Source: CAVZYN01 sp963779515 (GTDB lineage Bacteria; Pseudomonadota; Alphaproteobacteria; Rhizobiales; Hyphomicrobiaceae). From it: DNA of 64,000 bases. The notes below the pieces were generated by a model. The model was given only the letters and a program-made list of their open reading frames with translations, had not been told where the DNA came from and searched no databases. Made by a program: the position numbers and the translations under genes. The stretch lies in assembly GCA_963779515.1 (NCBI GenBank), contig CAVZYN010000011.1:62001-126000 (forward strand), read 5' to 3'. This document shows, in pieces, positions 47,876 through 56,323 of this stretch (position 1 is its first letter; each line of letters opens with the position of its first letter).

Positions 47876-50034
47876 ACGCCATGACCGCAGCGCTCCACAC
47901 GCCCGGCCCGCCGTCAACCGAACCGAAGCGTGTGCCGCCGCTGCGCCAGGACGTCGAGCTGCACCTTGGTCCGCGCACCCGCGCCGGCGCCCCCACCTGG
48001 GTGCTGCGCGATCCCGCCGCCGACGCCTATCTGCATATCGGCGCGCGCGAATTCGAGATCGTCGCGCGCTGGGACATCGGCGAGCCGTCAGCCATCGCCG
48101 GCTGCGTCAATGTCGAAACCACCTACACCGCCACCGCCGAAGACGTCGCGCGCGTCGCCCAGTTCCTCGCCCGCCACGGCTTTCTCAAAGCCGACGGCGC
48201 GACGCTCTACAAGCACCACATGGCTGCGGCCGAAAGCGCACGCACCAATCTGCCACAGCGCCTCGGCGCGGTGTTGTTTCAGCGGTTCGCCCTCCTGGCG
48301 CCGCAGCGCTTTCTCGATTCCACCGCCTGGCTCGCCGCACCGTTCTTCACGCCCGCCTTTTGGTGGGCGATCCTCGCCGCCGCCATCGCCGCCGCCGCCC
48401 TCATCGCGCGCGAGGCATCCCGGTTCGTCTCCAGTCTCTCCGCCATGATGAGCCTCGAAGGCGCACTGCTGGTGGCCGTGCTCCTGATCGTTTCCAAAGC
48501 CTTGCACGAACTCGCCCACGCCTACGCCGCGCGCCGTTATGGCGCCGACGTGCCCGTGCTCGGCGTCAGCATCGTCATCCTTTATCCATTGCTGTTCGTC
48601 GAAACCAGCGCCGCCTGGACCGTCCGCGTCCGCCGTCACCGCATCGTCATCGCCGCCGCCGGCGTGATGGCGGAATCAGCGCTCGCCATCCTCGCGCTCG
48701 CCGCCTGGCCCTTTCTCGAACCCGGCGGCTGGCGCGACGCCGCGGGCTTTTGCGGCACCACGCTGATCCTGCTCTCGCTCGCCTTCAACGCCAATCCGCT
48801 GATGCGCTTCGACGGCTATTACATTCTGAGCGAATCGCTTGGCCTCGATAACCTCCAGTCGCGCAGCCTCGACCTCCTGCGCTCGACCTTCCGGCGCTGG
48901 GTCACCGGTGCGCGGACGTCATCGCCAGAGCCATCGCCTGAACCGGAGCTGTCCCGCCGTTTCCGGATCATCATGCTGGTCTATGGCTTCTGCGCCCTGC
49001 TGTGGCGTGGCGTCATCTACCTCGGCTTTATCTATGCGGTGCAATGGCTCTTGCCCGCCGCTCTGGCATTGCCCTTGTCGATTGCGATTGCCGTCATCTT
49101 CATTGCCATGCCCGCGGTGACCGAGATTTGGCAGATGATGACGGCCCCGCAGGCGCAAAGTGTCCGCGGCCGCCTGCGCCTCGCGCTCGTTGGATTAGCC
49201 TGCCTCGGCCTTCTCGTCGTGCCATGGCGCTCGACACTCACTCTGCCGATGCTGTTCGATGGCGGCGAAACGCACGACGTGTTCGCGCCCGAACCGGCGC
49301 GGCTCTGCGAGCTCGGCGTCGTCGACGGTGCGATTGTTACGACGGGCCAAACCATCGCCCGCCTGTGCGTTCCCGAAGTCGATTTCGAGCTGCAGCGCGC
49401 GCACCAGCGCCGCGCCGGGCTCGACCGTGCGATCGCCCAGCACCTCACCGGCCAGGTCCATCACGCCGCCGTGCCGATGCGCATGGAGGAGCATGCGCGC
49501 GTTGCCGCCGAGATCGCGGGTCTCGACGCACGCCAAGCGCGATTGACGATTGTGGCGCCTGCCGCCGGGCGCCTGCGCGTTGCCGAGCGCGGCCTCGCCC
49601 CCGATCAATGGGTGCGCACCGATCAGCCGCTGTTTCGCATCGTCACCGCCGAAGTGCGCAAGGCCACGGCCTACGCCGAAGAGCGCGATCTGGCGCATAT
49701 CGCCACTGCGGCCGATGCCGAGTTCTGGTTCGAGGGGTGGCCGCTCAGCACCTTCAAGGGCCGCGTCGAGGCGGTGCAGCTGGAAGGCCTGCGCATCCTC
49801 GATGATGCCTCGCTCGCGATTGCCAATGGCGGGCCGATCGCCGTGCGTCCCGGCGCCAATGGCACGCTGATACCGGATCTGGCGCTCTACAAGATCCGCG
49901 TTCGCGTCGATGCCGCCGGCCACCTGCCACACGCCCGCCTGCGCGGCTATGCGCGCATCGCGACACCGCCGCGCAACCTGCTCGACCGCATCGTCCAGCG
50001 CGCCATCGGTCTGTGGCGCCGCGAACTAGGATAA
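47872..50034 (+). CDS. Site-2-protease-like M50 metallopeptidase fused to a HlyD-type domain
   Basis: 720 residues; GTG 47872 overlaps the previous stop (GTGA), with ATG 47881 as an alternative. Residues 25-110 resemble PqqD-like peptide-binding wings (LRDPAADAYLHIGAREFEIVARWDIGEP). Membrane segments follow, with the zinc motif HELAH at 212-216 and the second S2P motif NANPLMRFDGYY at 306-317 supplying the third ligand (Asp314). More membrane helices to about 450, then a periplasmic HlyD-like part: a split barrel-sandwich (DVFAPEPARLCELGVVDGAIVTTGQ ... IVAPAAGRLRVAERGLAPDQWV) around a helical hairpin, and a beta domain. This architecture is known only as putative peptide zinc metalloprotease. 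In this operon it takes the place where an ABC ATPase would be expected. Confidence 0.85.
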   Translation: MNAMTAALHTPGPPSTEPKRVPPLRQDVELHLGPRTRAGAPTWVLRDPAADAYLHIGAREFEIVARWDIGEPSAIAGCVNVETTYTATAEDVARVAQFLARHGFLKADGATLYKHHMAAAESARTNLPQRLGAVLFQRFALLAPQRFLDSTAWLAAPFFTPAFWWAILAAAIAAAALIAREASRFVSSLSAMMSLEGALLVAVLLIVSKALHELAHAYAARRYGADVPVLGVSIVILYPLLFVETSAAWTVRVRRHRIVIAAAGVMAESALAILALAAWPFLEPGGWRDAAGFCGTTLILLSLAFNANPLMRFDGYYILSESLGLDNLQSRSLDLLRSTFRRWVTGARTSSPEPSPEPELSRRFRIIMLVYGFCALLWRGVIYLGFIYAVQWLLPAALALPLSIAIAVIFIAMPAVTEIWQMMTAPQAQSVRGRLRLALVGLACLGLLVVPWRSTLTLPMLFDGGETHDVFAPEPARLCELGVVDGAIVTTGQTIARLCVPEVDFELQRAHQRRAGLDRAIAQHLTGQVHHAAVPMRMEEHARVAAEIAGLDARQARLTIVAPAAGRLRVAERGLAPDQWVRTDQPLFRIVTAEVRKATAYAEERDLAHIATAADAEFWFEGWPLSTFKGRVEAVQLEGLRILDDASLAIANGGPIAVRPGANGTLIPDLALYKIRVRVDAAGHLPHARLRGYARIATPPRNLLDRIVQRAIGLWRRELG

Positions 50035-51210
50035 TCAGCTGCGCGACGCCTGCTTCCAGCCGGCCGACTGCGCCTCGGCTTCCGAGCAGAACCAGCGTTC
50101 ACCGCGGCTCGTCCTCACCTTCACGCTCTCGTAGTCGGGCGACCACGGCAGCACATACGTCTTGCCCGACGACGACACCGATCCCTTGATCGGGCAACCA
50201 TCGGGCGCCGCCTTTTTCGCGACATCCCATTGTTTCGCGCGCAAAGCCGACGGACGTTCGTTGTCGCCACCCCAGAGCCCCGCCTTGGCGGTGCGCGCCT
50301 CGGTCTCTTGCGATCCATACTTTGAAAACAGACCCGCCTCCGCGAATACATGCCCTTCCTTGACGAGCTGCGCCGCGACGTCCTGGCCGCCGCCCGCGCA
50401 GGTCGCGAGTTGCCGGCCGGTCTCGTCCTTGCCGCCGAGCGTGCAGGTCAACGGCTTGTTGCGCACGATCCGCTCCAGCGCGCCGCGTGCGGCTTCACCG
50501 CACGCGAACTTCTTGCCGCCACTCTTGTTGCACTTCTGGTCGCGATCCGGTGCCTCGATGCCGGCAAGTCGCAGCGATGTGGTGCCAACGCGCAACGTAT
50601 CCGTTCCCGTCACCTGCGCGCGGCCTTCCAGCGGCTTCGCGCCGGTCAACGAGAAATTCGAGAGCTGCGGCATCGACATGCCGGAGAGGCTCGCGGGCAT
50701 GATGGCCGCCAGCGGCGCGTGCCCCTGGTTCGCCGCCCACGCCAACGCCGCCGTCAATCCCGCGCCGACCAGCAGCGACACCTGCTGGAACCGGTTGAGA
50801 CGCGGCAGCGTCACCCGCTTCAGCGACATCAACAGCGGCACGGTGCCAAGCAACAGCGTCAGCCCGAGCGCCAGCGCGATATAGGTATCCGTTCCCGCCA
50901 TGCCGTTTTTCCATCGCAAGATGCCGGCAGTGCCCGCGATCAATCCGGCCAGCGCCAATGGGATCGACACATCCGGTCGCGAGAGTACATCGAACAGCCC
51001 GCGCGCCGTCAGGCTGACGCCCTTGCCGACTTTCTCGGCGCCGACCCGCGCCCCCGCGCCGACGGCGGCGCCTGCGGCTTGCACTTGATCTGCGGCGGCT
51101 TGTTTCACGTTCTCGACCTTCTGGCGGCGGTTGTCTCGCTTCAGTTTGATCGTCGTGCGCACATATTTATGCCATTGAAAGCCATCGCTCTTCTTGCCCC
51201 ACCCGAACAT
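50035..51210 (-). CDS. Membrane-anchored thermonuclease (SNase-like) protein
   Basis: 391 residues from ATG 51210 (MFGWGKKSDG), preceded by GGGGGAGGG; a longer frame to 51315 is not supported. The N terminus is a charged Ala-rich helix region (1-75), with membrane segments at about 82-98, 110-128 and 143-160. Residues 197-315 are a staphylococcal-nuclease-type OB fold with RLAGIEAPDRD and ETGRQLATC; a C-terminal tail (YVLPWSPDYESVKVRTSRGERWFCSEAEAQSAGW) is typical of proteobacterial versions. The active-site Arg and acidic residues are partly recognisable (Asp220-222, Glu263). Likely periplasmic nuclease domain. Its stop touches the stop of the M50 gene, so the two operons converge with no gap. 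Confidence 0.8.
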   Translation of the reverse strand: MFGWGKKSDGFQWHKYVRTTIKLKRDNRRQKVENVKQAAADQVQAAGAAVGAGARVGAEKVGKGVSLTARGLFDVLSRPDVSIPLALAGLIAGTAGILRWKNGMAGTDTYIALALGLTLLLGTVPLLMSLKRVTLPRLNRFQQVSLLVGAGLTAALAWAANQGHAPLAAIMPASLSGMSMPQLSNFSLTGAKPLEGRAQVTGTDTLRVGTTSLRLAGIEAPDRDQKCNKSGGKKFACGEAARGALERIVRNKPLTCTLGGKDETGRQLATCAGGGQDVAAQLVKEGHVFAEAGLFSKYGSQETEARTAKAGLWGGDNERPSALRAKQWDVAKKAAPDGCPIKGSVSSSGKTYVLPWSPDYESVKVRTSRGERWFCSEAEAQSAGWKQASRS

Positions 51211-51497
51211 ACGCCCTCCCCCGGATTGAACGCGTGTCTCAACACCGTTTCGTAACGCGCCGTCACACTTGCTTTTTTTGTCCGAGCCCCGGGGCTGCTC
51301 CCCCGAGCAGGCCACCAGCGCCTATGATTCGGCACCCCAAACGTTGCGTCACGATCATGACCGAGATGGGGCAAGTTGATGGTTCCTGCAATGGCATCCC
51401 CAGTCAAAAATTTCGTCCGTGTGCTTGTTGTCCCGTGCTACAATTCGGCCCAAGATCGCGCTTATGTCTCCACCACGTTTCCATGAGGAGTTCCCTG

Positions 51498-52187
51498 ATG
51501 ATGTCAGCAGCCCGTTGGTTGGCCAGCACCTTTGCAGCGTTCGCCCTGTCGATGGCTGCGATGCTGTTCACGGCGAACGACGCCGCCGCCCAGAAGGACG
51601 ACGCGCCGAGCGGCTCGCGCTGCGATCGTCTGAAGAAGAACAGCGCGGCCTGGAAAAAGTGCGTCGCCCAGACCAGCTTCACGATGTCCGACAACGAACT
51701 CTACTATGCCGGCTATTGGCTGGCGCGCACCGGCAAGTACCAGGAAGCGCTCGGCTACCTGACGCGCGCGCGTACACCCGACGAAAAAGTTCTGACTTAC
51801 ATCGGATTTGCCACCCGCAAGCTTGGCGACCATGACACCGCGATGGGCTACTACGCCCGCGCGATCGACATGAACCCGAACTACACGGTCGCCCGCGCCT
51901 ATCTCGGCGAGGCCTACCTCGACGTCGGCAAGGCGACACTCGCCAAAGCACAGCTCTTGGAAATCGAGCAGCGCTGCGGCACCCACTGCGCCGACTACGC
52001 CGAACTCGAATCGCTCATCACCAAACACGAAATCCAAGTCGTAAAAGTCCTTGCGGAACGTTGCCTTCTCCCCTTGGGGAGAAGGTGGGCGTCCAAGCGA
52101 AGCTGGCTTCGCAAAGACTGCCGGATGAAGGGCCTTGGCCAAGGCCCGTATCGGCACGCCGAGGCTTCAGCGAACCTGCCGCTTTGA
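51498..52187 (+). CDS. Secreted tetratricopeptide-repeat protein
   Basis: 229 residues from ATG 51498, with GAGGAG at 51485-51490; ATG 51483 is an alternative in frame. Signal peptide about 1-31 (AAFALSMAAMLFTANDAAAQ). The mature part starts with a Cys pair (SRCDRLKKNSAAWKKC), then three TPR-like helix pairs (ELYYAGYWLARTGKYQEALGYL, VLTYIGFATRKLGDHDTAMGYYARAI, TVARAYLGEAYLDVGKATLAKA). The natural protein appears to end soon after LESLITKHEI; the last ~40 residues are encoded by a palindromic repeat element at 52064-52132 that has replaced the original stop. Periplasmic, function unknown. Confidence 0.75.
   Translation: MMSAARWLASTFAAFALSMAAMLFTANDAAAQKDDAPSGSRCDRLKKNSAAWKKCVAQTSFTMSDNELYYAGYWLARTGKYQEALGYLTRARTPDEKVLTYIGFATRKLGDHDTAMGYYARAIDMNPNYTVARAYLGEAYLDVGKATLAKAQLLEIEQRCGTHCADYAELESLITKHEIQVVKVLAERCLLPLGRRWASKRSWLRKDCRMKGLGQGPYRHAEASANLPL
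52064..52132 (+). repeat. Palindromic element overlapping the 3' end of the TPR gene
   Basis: CCTTCTCCCCTTGGGGAGAAGG (52064-52085), AGCGAAGCTGGCTTCGC inner palindrome, and CCGGATGAAGGG. It is read through by the TPR gene and gives its last residues (LLPLGRRWASKRSWL...). Confidence 0.8.
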
Positions 52188-52206
52188 CAGCTCGCTCAGC
52201 CGGCCT

Positions 52207-55200
52207 TCATGCCAATTTGTCGATCTCCCGCATGGCCTTGGCGTCGCGGGCGGAGAGGTCGGGGTATTTGGAGTCGCTTCCGACGTCCGGCGTGATGCGC
52301 CAGGAGCGGGCGCACTTCTTGCCTTGGGCGAGCGCCGGCACGACGGCGACGCCGGCGACATCAGGCGCGGTGAAGGCCCCGCTAGCGGCGGCGCCGGATT
52401 TCACCGCGATGGCGCTGGTGATGCAGACCTCGGCCAAGTCGATGCCGTCGAGGGATTTCATCAGGTCCGCATCGGTGATGAAAACCTCGGGGGCGGCTTC
52501 GAGGGAAGAACCAATCTTCTTATTTGCGCGTTCGATTTCCAGCGCGCCGGTGACGACGCGGCGGACGCGGCGGATCTTTTCCCACTTGGCGTCGAGCGCG
52601 TCATCGCGCCAGTCGGCCGGGATTTTCGGGAAGGTTTCGAGGTGGACCGAGCCCTCACCCGACGGATAGCGGGCAAGCCAGGATTCTTCCGCCGTGAACA
52701 CCAGGATCGGCGCGAGCCACACGGTGACAGAGCGGAAGATCGCCTCGACGCACGTCAGCGCGGCGCGGCGTTTCAAGCTGGACGGCGCCTCGCAATAGAG
52801 CGCGTCCTTGCGGATATCGAAATAGAACGCCGACAGCTCCGTATTCATAAACTGCGCCAGCGTCGAGACAACCTTGGCGTAGTCGTAGTCGATGTAGGCT
52901 TGGCGGATGACGCCATCGAGCTCTGCCAGCCGATGCAGCATCAGCTTTTCGAGGTCGGGCATGTCGCGGCGCGCGACGGCTTGGCTTGCGTCGTAGTGCG
53001 CGAGCGTGCCGAGCATCCAGCGCAGCGTGTTGCGGGTCTTGCGATAGCTCTCCGACGCCGCCTGCACGATGCTCGGCCCGAAGCGGATGTCGTTGGTCGT
53101 ATCAGCGGAAGCGACCCACAGGCGCAGGATGTCGGCGCCGGAATTCTTCATGACGTCTTGCGGCGACAGCACATTGCCCTTCGACTTCGACATCTTGTCC
53201 TCGCCCTTCTCGTCGAGGATGAAGCCATGCGTCAGCACGACGTCGAACGGCGCGCGGCCGCGCGTCCCGCTCGATTCAATGAGCGAGGAATGGAACCAGC
53301 CGCGATGCTGATCCGAGCCCTCGAGGTACATGACGCGGTCGCGGCCGCCGTCGACCTTGCGCTTGATGCCAGCGAGGCCAGGGAAGTGCACCGGGTCTTC
53401 GAGCACGTAGGTGTGCGTGGAGCCTGAATCGAACCAGACGTCGAGGACGTCGTTGACCTTTTCATAGTCGGCGGGGTTGTACTCGGGTTTCAGGAAGCGC
53501 GCGCCGTCGGTGTCCGAGAACCAAGCATCGGCGCCGTCCTTGTACATGGCGTCGTAGATGCGTTTGTTGACCTTGGCATCGACCAGCACGTCGTTGGTGC
53601 CTTTCTTGACAAACACGGTGATCGGCACGCCCCAGGCGCGCTGGCGCGAGATCACCCAATCGGGCTTCGCTTCGATCATGCCACGGATGCGGTTCTCGCC
53701 CGACGCCGGCACCCACTCGGTGTCGCGGATCGATTGCAGCGAGACCTGGCGGAGCGACCATAGCCCCCTCTCCCCGTCCTTTAGGGGGAGAGGGTTGGGG
53801 TGAGGGGCGGCCACTTGCGCCGGTGTTTGTTGCTGCCCCTCACCCTGACCCTCTCCCCGCGCGCGGGGAGAGGGAATCACGGACTTATCCATGTGGATGA
53901 ACCACTGGGGCGTGTTGCGGAAGATGACGGGCTTTTTGCTGCGCCAGGAATGCGGATATTGATGCTTCAGGCGCCCGCGCGCGGCCATCATGCCGGCGGC
54001 TGACAGCGCGTCGATGACGGCCTGATTGGCGTCGCCCTTCTCGCCCTTGTCGGTGATGACGCGGCGGCCTTCGAAGCCGGGGGCGTCTTTTGTAAACGCG
54101 CCGTTTTCGTCGACGGTGTAGGGGATGGCGGGATCGATGCCGCGCGATTGCAGGTGCCGCGTCGAGGCCGTCCAGATGTCGAAGTCCTCGCGGCCGTGAC
54201 CCGGCGCGGTGTGGACGAAGCCGGTGCCCGCATCGTCGGTGACGTGATCGCCGTCGAGCAGCGCGACGTCAAAATCGTAGCGCTGGCCCCGCAGCGGATG
54301 CGCACACATGATCTCCGCCAGATGGCTGGCCTCGACGGTGGCGCGGCGTTCGAAGGCATCGACTTTCGCGGACTTCATGACGTCGGCGGCGAGTTTGTCG
54401 GCGAGAATGTATTTCTCACCGGTCTTGGCCCAGTTGTTGTCAGGCGCGGCGGTGACTTCGTAGAGGCCGTAGTTGATCTTGTTGTTGTACGAGATCGCGC
54501 GGTTGCCGGGGATCGTCCACGGCGTCGTCGTCCAGATGACGACATAGACGCGCTGCAGCTCGGTTTTCGACGCCGCTCCTGCGTGGCTGACAACATCGTT
54601 GAGCACCGGAAATTTCACCCAGACCATGTCGCTCTGGTAGTCGTGGTACTCGACCTCGGCTTCGGCGAGCGCGGTCTTTTCGACGACGGACCACATCACG
54701 GGCTTGGAGCCGCGATAAAGCTGGCCGGTCTCCGCGAACTTCAACAATTCGCGCGCGATCTGGGCCTCGGCCGGAAACGTCATCGTCGAATAGGGGTTGG
54801 CCCAATCGCCTTCGACGCCAAGCCGCTTGAACTCCTCGCGTTGGACGGCGAGCCAATGTTCGGCGAAGGCGCGGCACTCGGCGCGGAACGCCTTCATGGC
54901 GACGGGATCTTTCAAGTTGGGCTTGGCCTTGCCCTTCTTGATGTAGTCCTCCTCGATCTTCCATTCGATCGGCAGGCCGTGGCAATCCCAACCCGGCACG
55001 TAGTTGGAATCGTAGCCCAGCATCTGCTGCGAACGCGTGACGAGATCCTTCAGGATCTTGTTGAGCGCATGCCCGATATGGATGTTGCCGTTCGCATAGG
55101 GCGGGCCGTCGTGCAGGACGAACTTGTCGCGCCCTTTTCCGGCCTCGCGCAGCTTTCTGTAGAGATCGATCTTGGTCCAGCGCTCCAACAGCTTCGGTTC

Positions 55201-55308
55201 GGTCTGCGGCAGGCCCGCGCGCATCGGGAACTCCGTCTTCGGCAGATAGAGCGTTTCGCTCCAATCGCGGCCGGCGGCAGCAGGTTTGGCGGGCGTGTCG
55301 TTCGCCAT
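52207..55308 (-). CDS. ileS: Isoleucyl-tRNA synthetase with an in-frame repeat-encoded insert
   Basis: 1033 residues from ATG 55308, intact frame. Class I synthetase: GNIHIGHALN holds the HIGH-type signature, GWDCHGLPIE follows, the CP1 editing domain has the TTPWTIPGN motif that clears mischarged valine, and DKMSKSKGN is the KMSKS loop. Charges tRNA-Ile with isoleucine and ATP; essential. Odd: about residues 479-515, just after WFIHMDKS and before LRQVSLQSI, are encoded by a palindromic repeat element (53764-53874) and read IPSPRARGEGQGEG... ; normal IleS has only a short loop here. The insert lies between the CP1 domain and the second half of the Rossmann fold, at a surface site. Confidence 0.95.
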   Translation of the reverse strand: MANDTPAKPAAAGRDWSETLYLPKTEFPMRAGLPQTEPKLLERWTKIDLYRKLREAGKGRDKFVLHDGPPYANGNIHIGHALNKILKDLVTRSQQMLGYDSNYVPGWDCHGLPIEWKIEEDYIKKGKAKPNLKDPVAMKAFRAECRAFAEHWLAVQREEFKRLGVEGDWANPYSTMTFPAEAQIARELLKFAETGQLYRGSKPVMWSVVEKTALAEAEVEYHDYQSDMVWVKFPVLNDVVSHAGAASKTELQRVYVVIWTTTPWTIPGNRAISYNNKINYGLYEVTAAPDNNWAKTGEKYILADKLAADVMKSAKVDAFERRATVEASHLAEIMCAHPLRGQRYDFDVALLDGDHVTDDAGTGFVHTAPGHGREDFDIWTASTRHLQSRGIDPAIPYTVDENGAFTKDAPGFEGRRVITDKGEKGDANQAVIDALSAAGMMAARGRLKHQYPHSWRSKKPVIFRNTPQWFIHMDKSVIPSPRARGEGQGEGQQQTPAQVAAPHPNPLPLKDGERGLWSLRQVSLQSIRDTEWVPASGENRIRGMIEAKPDWVISRQRAWGVPITVFVKKGTNDVLVDAKVNKRIYDAMYKDGADAWFSDTDGARFLKPEYNPADYEKVNDVLDVWFDSGSTHTYVLEDPVHFPGLAGIKRKVDGGRDRVMYLEGSDQHRGWFHSSLIESSGTRGRAPFDVVLTHGFILDEKGEDKMSKSKGNVLSPQDVMKNSGADILRLWVASADTTNDIRFGPSIVQAASESYRKTRNTLRWMLGTLAHYDASQAVARRDMPDLEKLMLHRLAELDGVIRQAYIDYDYAKVVSTLAQFMNTELSAFYFDIRKDALYCEAPSSLKRRAALTCVEAIFRSVTVWLAPILVFTAEESWLARYPSGEGSVHLETFPKIPADWRDDALDAKWEKIRRVRRVVTGALEIERANKKIGSSLEAAPEVFITDADLMKSLDGIDLAEVCITSAIAVKSGAAASGAFTAPDVAGVAVVPALAQGKKCARSWRITPDVGSDSKYPDLSARDAKAMREIDKLA
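53764..53874 (-). repeat. Palindromic repeat element inside ileS (in frame)
   Basis: 111 bases (exactly 37 codons) made of two hairpins: CCCTCTCCCCG...GGGGGAGAGGG at 53764-53791 and CCCTCTCCCCGCGCGGGGAGAGGG-type at 53849-53874, joined by GGTGAGGGGC...GCCCCTCACC arms, so the whole segment is a long imperfect palindrome. Same family as the intergenic elements. Confidence 0.88.
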
Positions 55309-55475
55309 AGGGTCAGGACTTCCATCGTTCAGGTGATTTGCGTTGGCCGGGTTCTAGCAACCGAGGCCTGGATAATAAAGAGGCGGCAAGAATGTAGGTT
55401 GGGTCAAGCGCCGATGCGGAGCCGGCTCCGCGATGACAGCGCAGACCCAACGCGATGGTTCGATGCCGAAGAGGG

Positions 55476-55518
55476 CCCTCATCCGGCCTTCGGCCACCTT
55501 CTCCCAAAGAGAGAAGGC
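55476..55518 (-). repeat. Palindromic element, partial copy
   Basis: Minus-strand reading CCTTCTCTCTTTGGGAGAAGG, GGCCGAAGGCC, GGATGAGGG. It lies in the 217-base gap between ileS and the PP2C gene, which also contains one copy of the GTAGGTTGGGTCA phrase (55393-55405) and no gene. Confidence 0.7.
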
Positions 55519-55525
55519 GAAGTCG

Positions 55526-56305
55526 TTAAATCACCCGGATGACGACGACGGTGGTGTTGTCCTGGTGAGGTCCGCCGAACTGGTCGACGCGCTCGACCAG
55601 GGTGCGAGCGATCGCGTCGGCGGGTTCTCTCGCGCGGGCCGCGATGAGCTGCGCGATTTGCGCGAGTTCCAAGGTGTGAATGCCGTCGCTGGACAGCACG
55701 ATGACGTCGCCGGGCTCCAGCGGCAACGGACGCTCCGAGCGGTCGATCATCTCGATGTCTTCGCCAGAGATGGCGGAGCGCAGGAAATGGCGCTGCGGGT
55801 CGTCGCGCGCCTCGTCCCAGCTGATCTGGCCTTCGCGCGCCATGCGGTCGATGATCGGCGCCAGCGAGTGATCCTCGTTGATGACGACGAGCTCGCCTTG
55901 CCGCCAGAGATAGAGCGGACTGTCGCCGACGCTGACCCAGCTCACGCCCTCCGGCGTGAAGGCCGCGCCGATCAGTGTCGAGCCCATGCCCTTGAGGCGC
56001 GGGTTCTCGCGCACCTTGCGAGTGATTGCGGTGTTGGCCGCTTCCAGGCCGTCGGCGAGGCCCTGGCGATGATCGTTGGTGTTGGCGGCGAAAGCCGACA
56101 GGAAACTCTCGCAGACGAGGCGGCTCGCCAGTGCGCCACCAGCATGGCCGCCCATGCCGTCCGCCAGCACGGCGAGCAGCTCGCCCTCGGCGCGCGTCGT
56201 TGCGGCAGGCGCGAGCGCATCGACGCCGCCCGGCCAGAACAGCGCGGTGTCTTCCTGATAGCGCCGCCGGCCTTGGCTCGCATGCATCGCAATGTCGAAG
56301 CGCAC
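55526..56305 (-). CDS. PP2C-family serine/threonine protein phosphatase
   Basis: 259 residues from ATG 56305. All metal-binding motifs are present: RRRYQEDT (Asp19 region), LADGMGGHAGG (Asp49-Gly50), SVGDSPLYL (125-133), LSSDGIHTL (Asp207), and the final GGPHQDNTTVVVI (Asp249-Asn250). This is the stand-alone, cytoplasmic PppA/Stp1-like type that reverses phosphorylation by Hanks-type kinases using two Mn/Mg ions. The gene is the last of a minus-strand set with two FHA genes (18 bases from the first, 30 between the two) and lies divergently from a Ser/Thr kinase, its likely opponent. Confidence 0.9.
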   Translation of the reverse strand: MRFDIAMHASQGRRRYQEDTALFWPGGVDALAPAATTRAEGELLAVLADGMGGHAGGALASRLVCESFLSAFAANTNDHRQGLADGLEAANTAITRKVRENPRLKGMGSTLIGAAFTPEGVSWVSVGDSPLYLWRQGELVVINEDHSLAPIIDRMAREGQISWDEARDDPQRHFLRSAISGEDIEMIDRSERPLPLEPGDVIVLSSDGIHTLELAQIAQLIAARAREPADAIARTLVERVDQFGGPHQDNTTVVVIRVI

Positions 56306-56323
56306 AGCTGTCCTTGCGTGACG

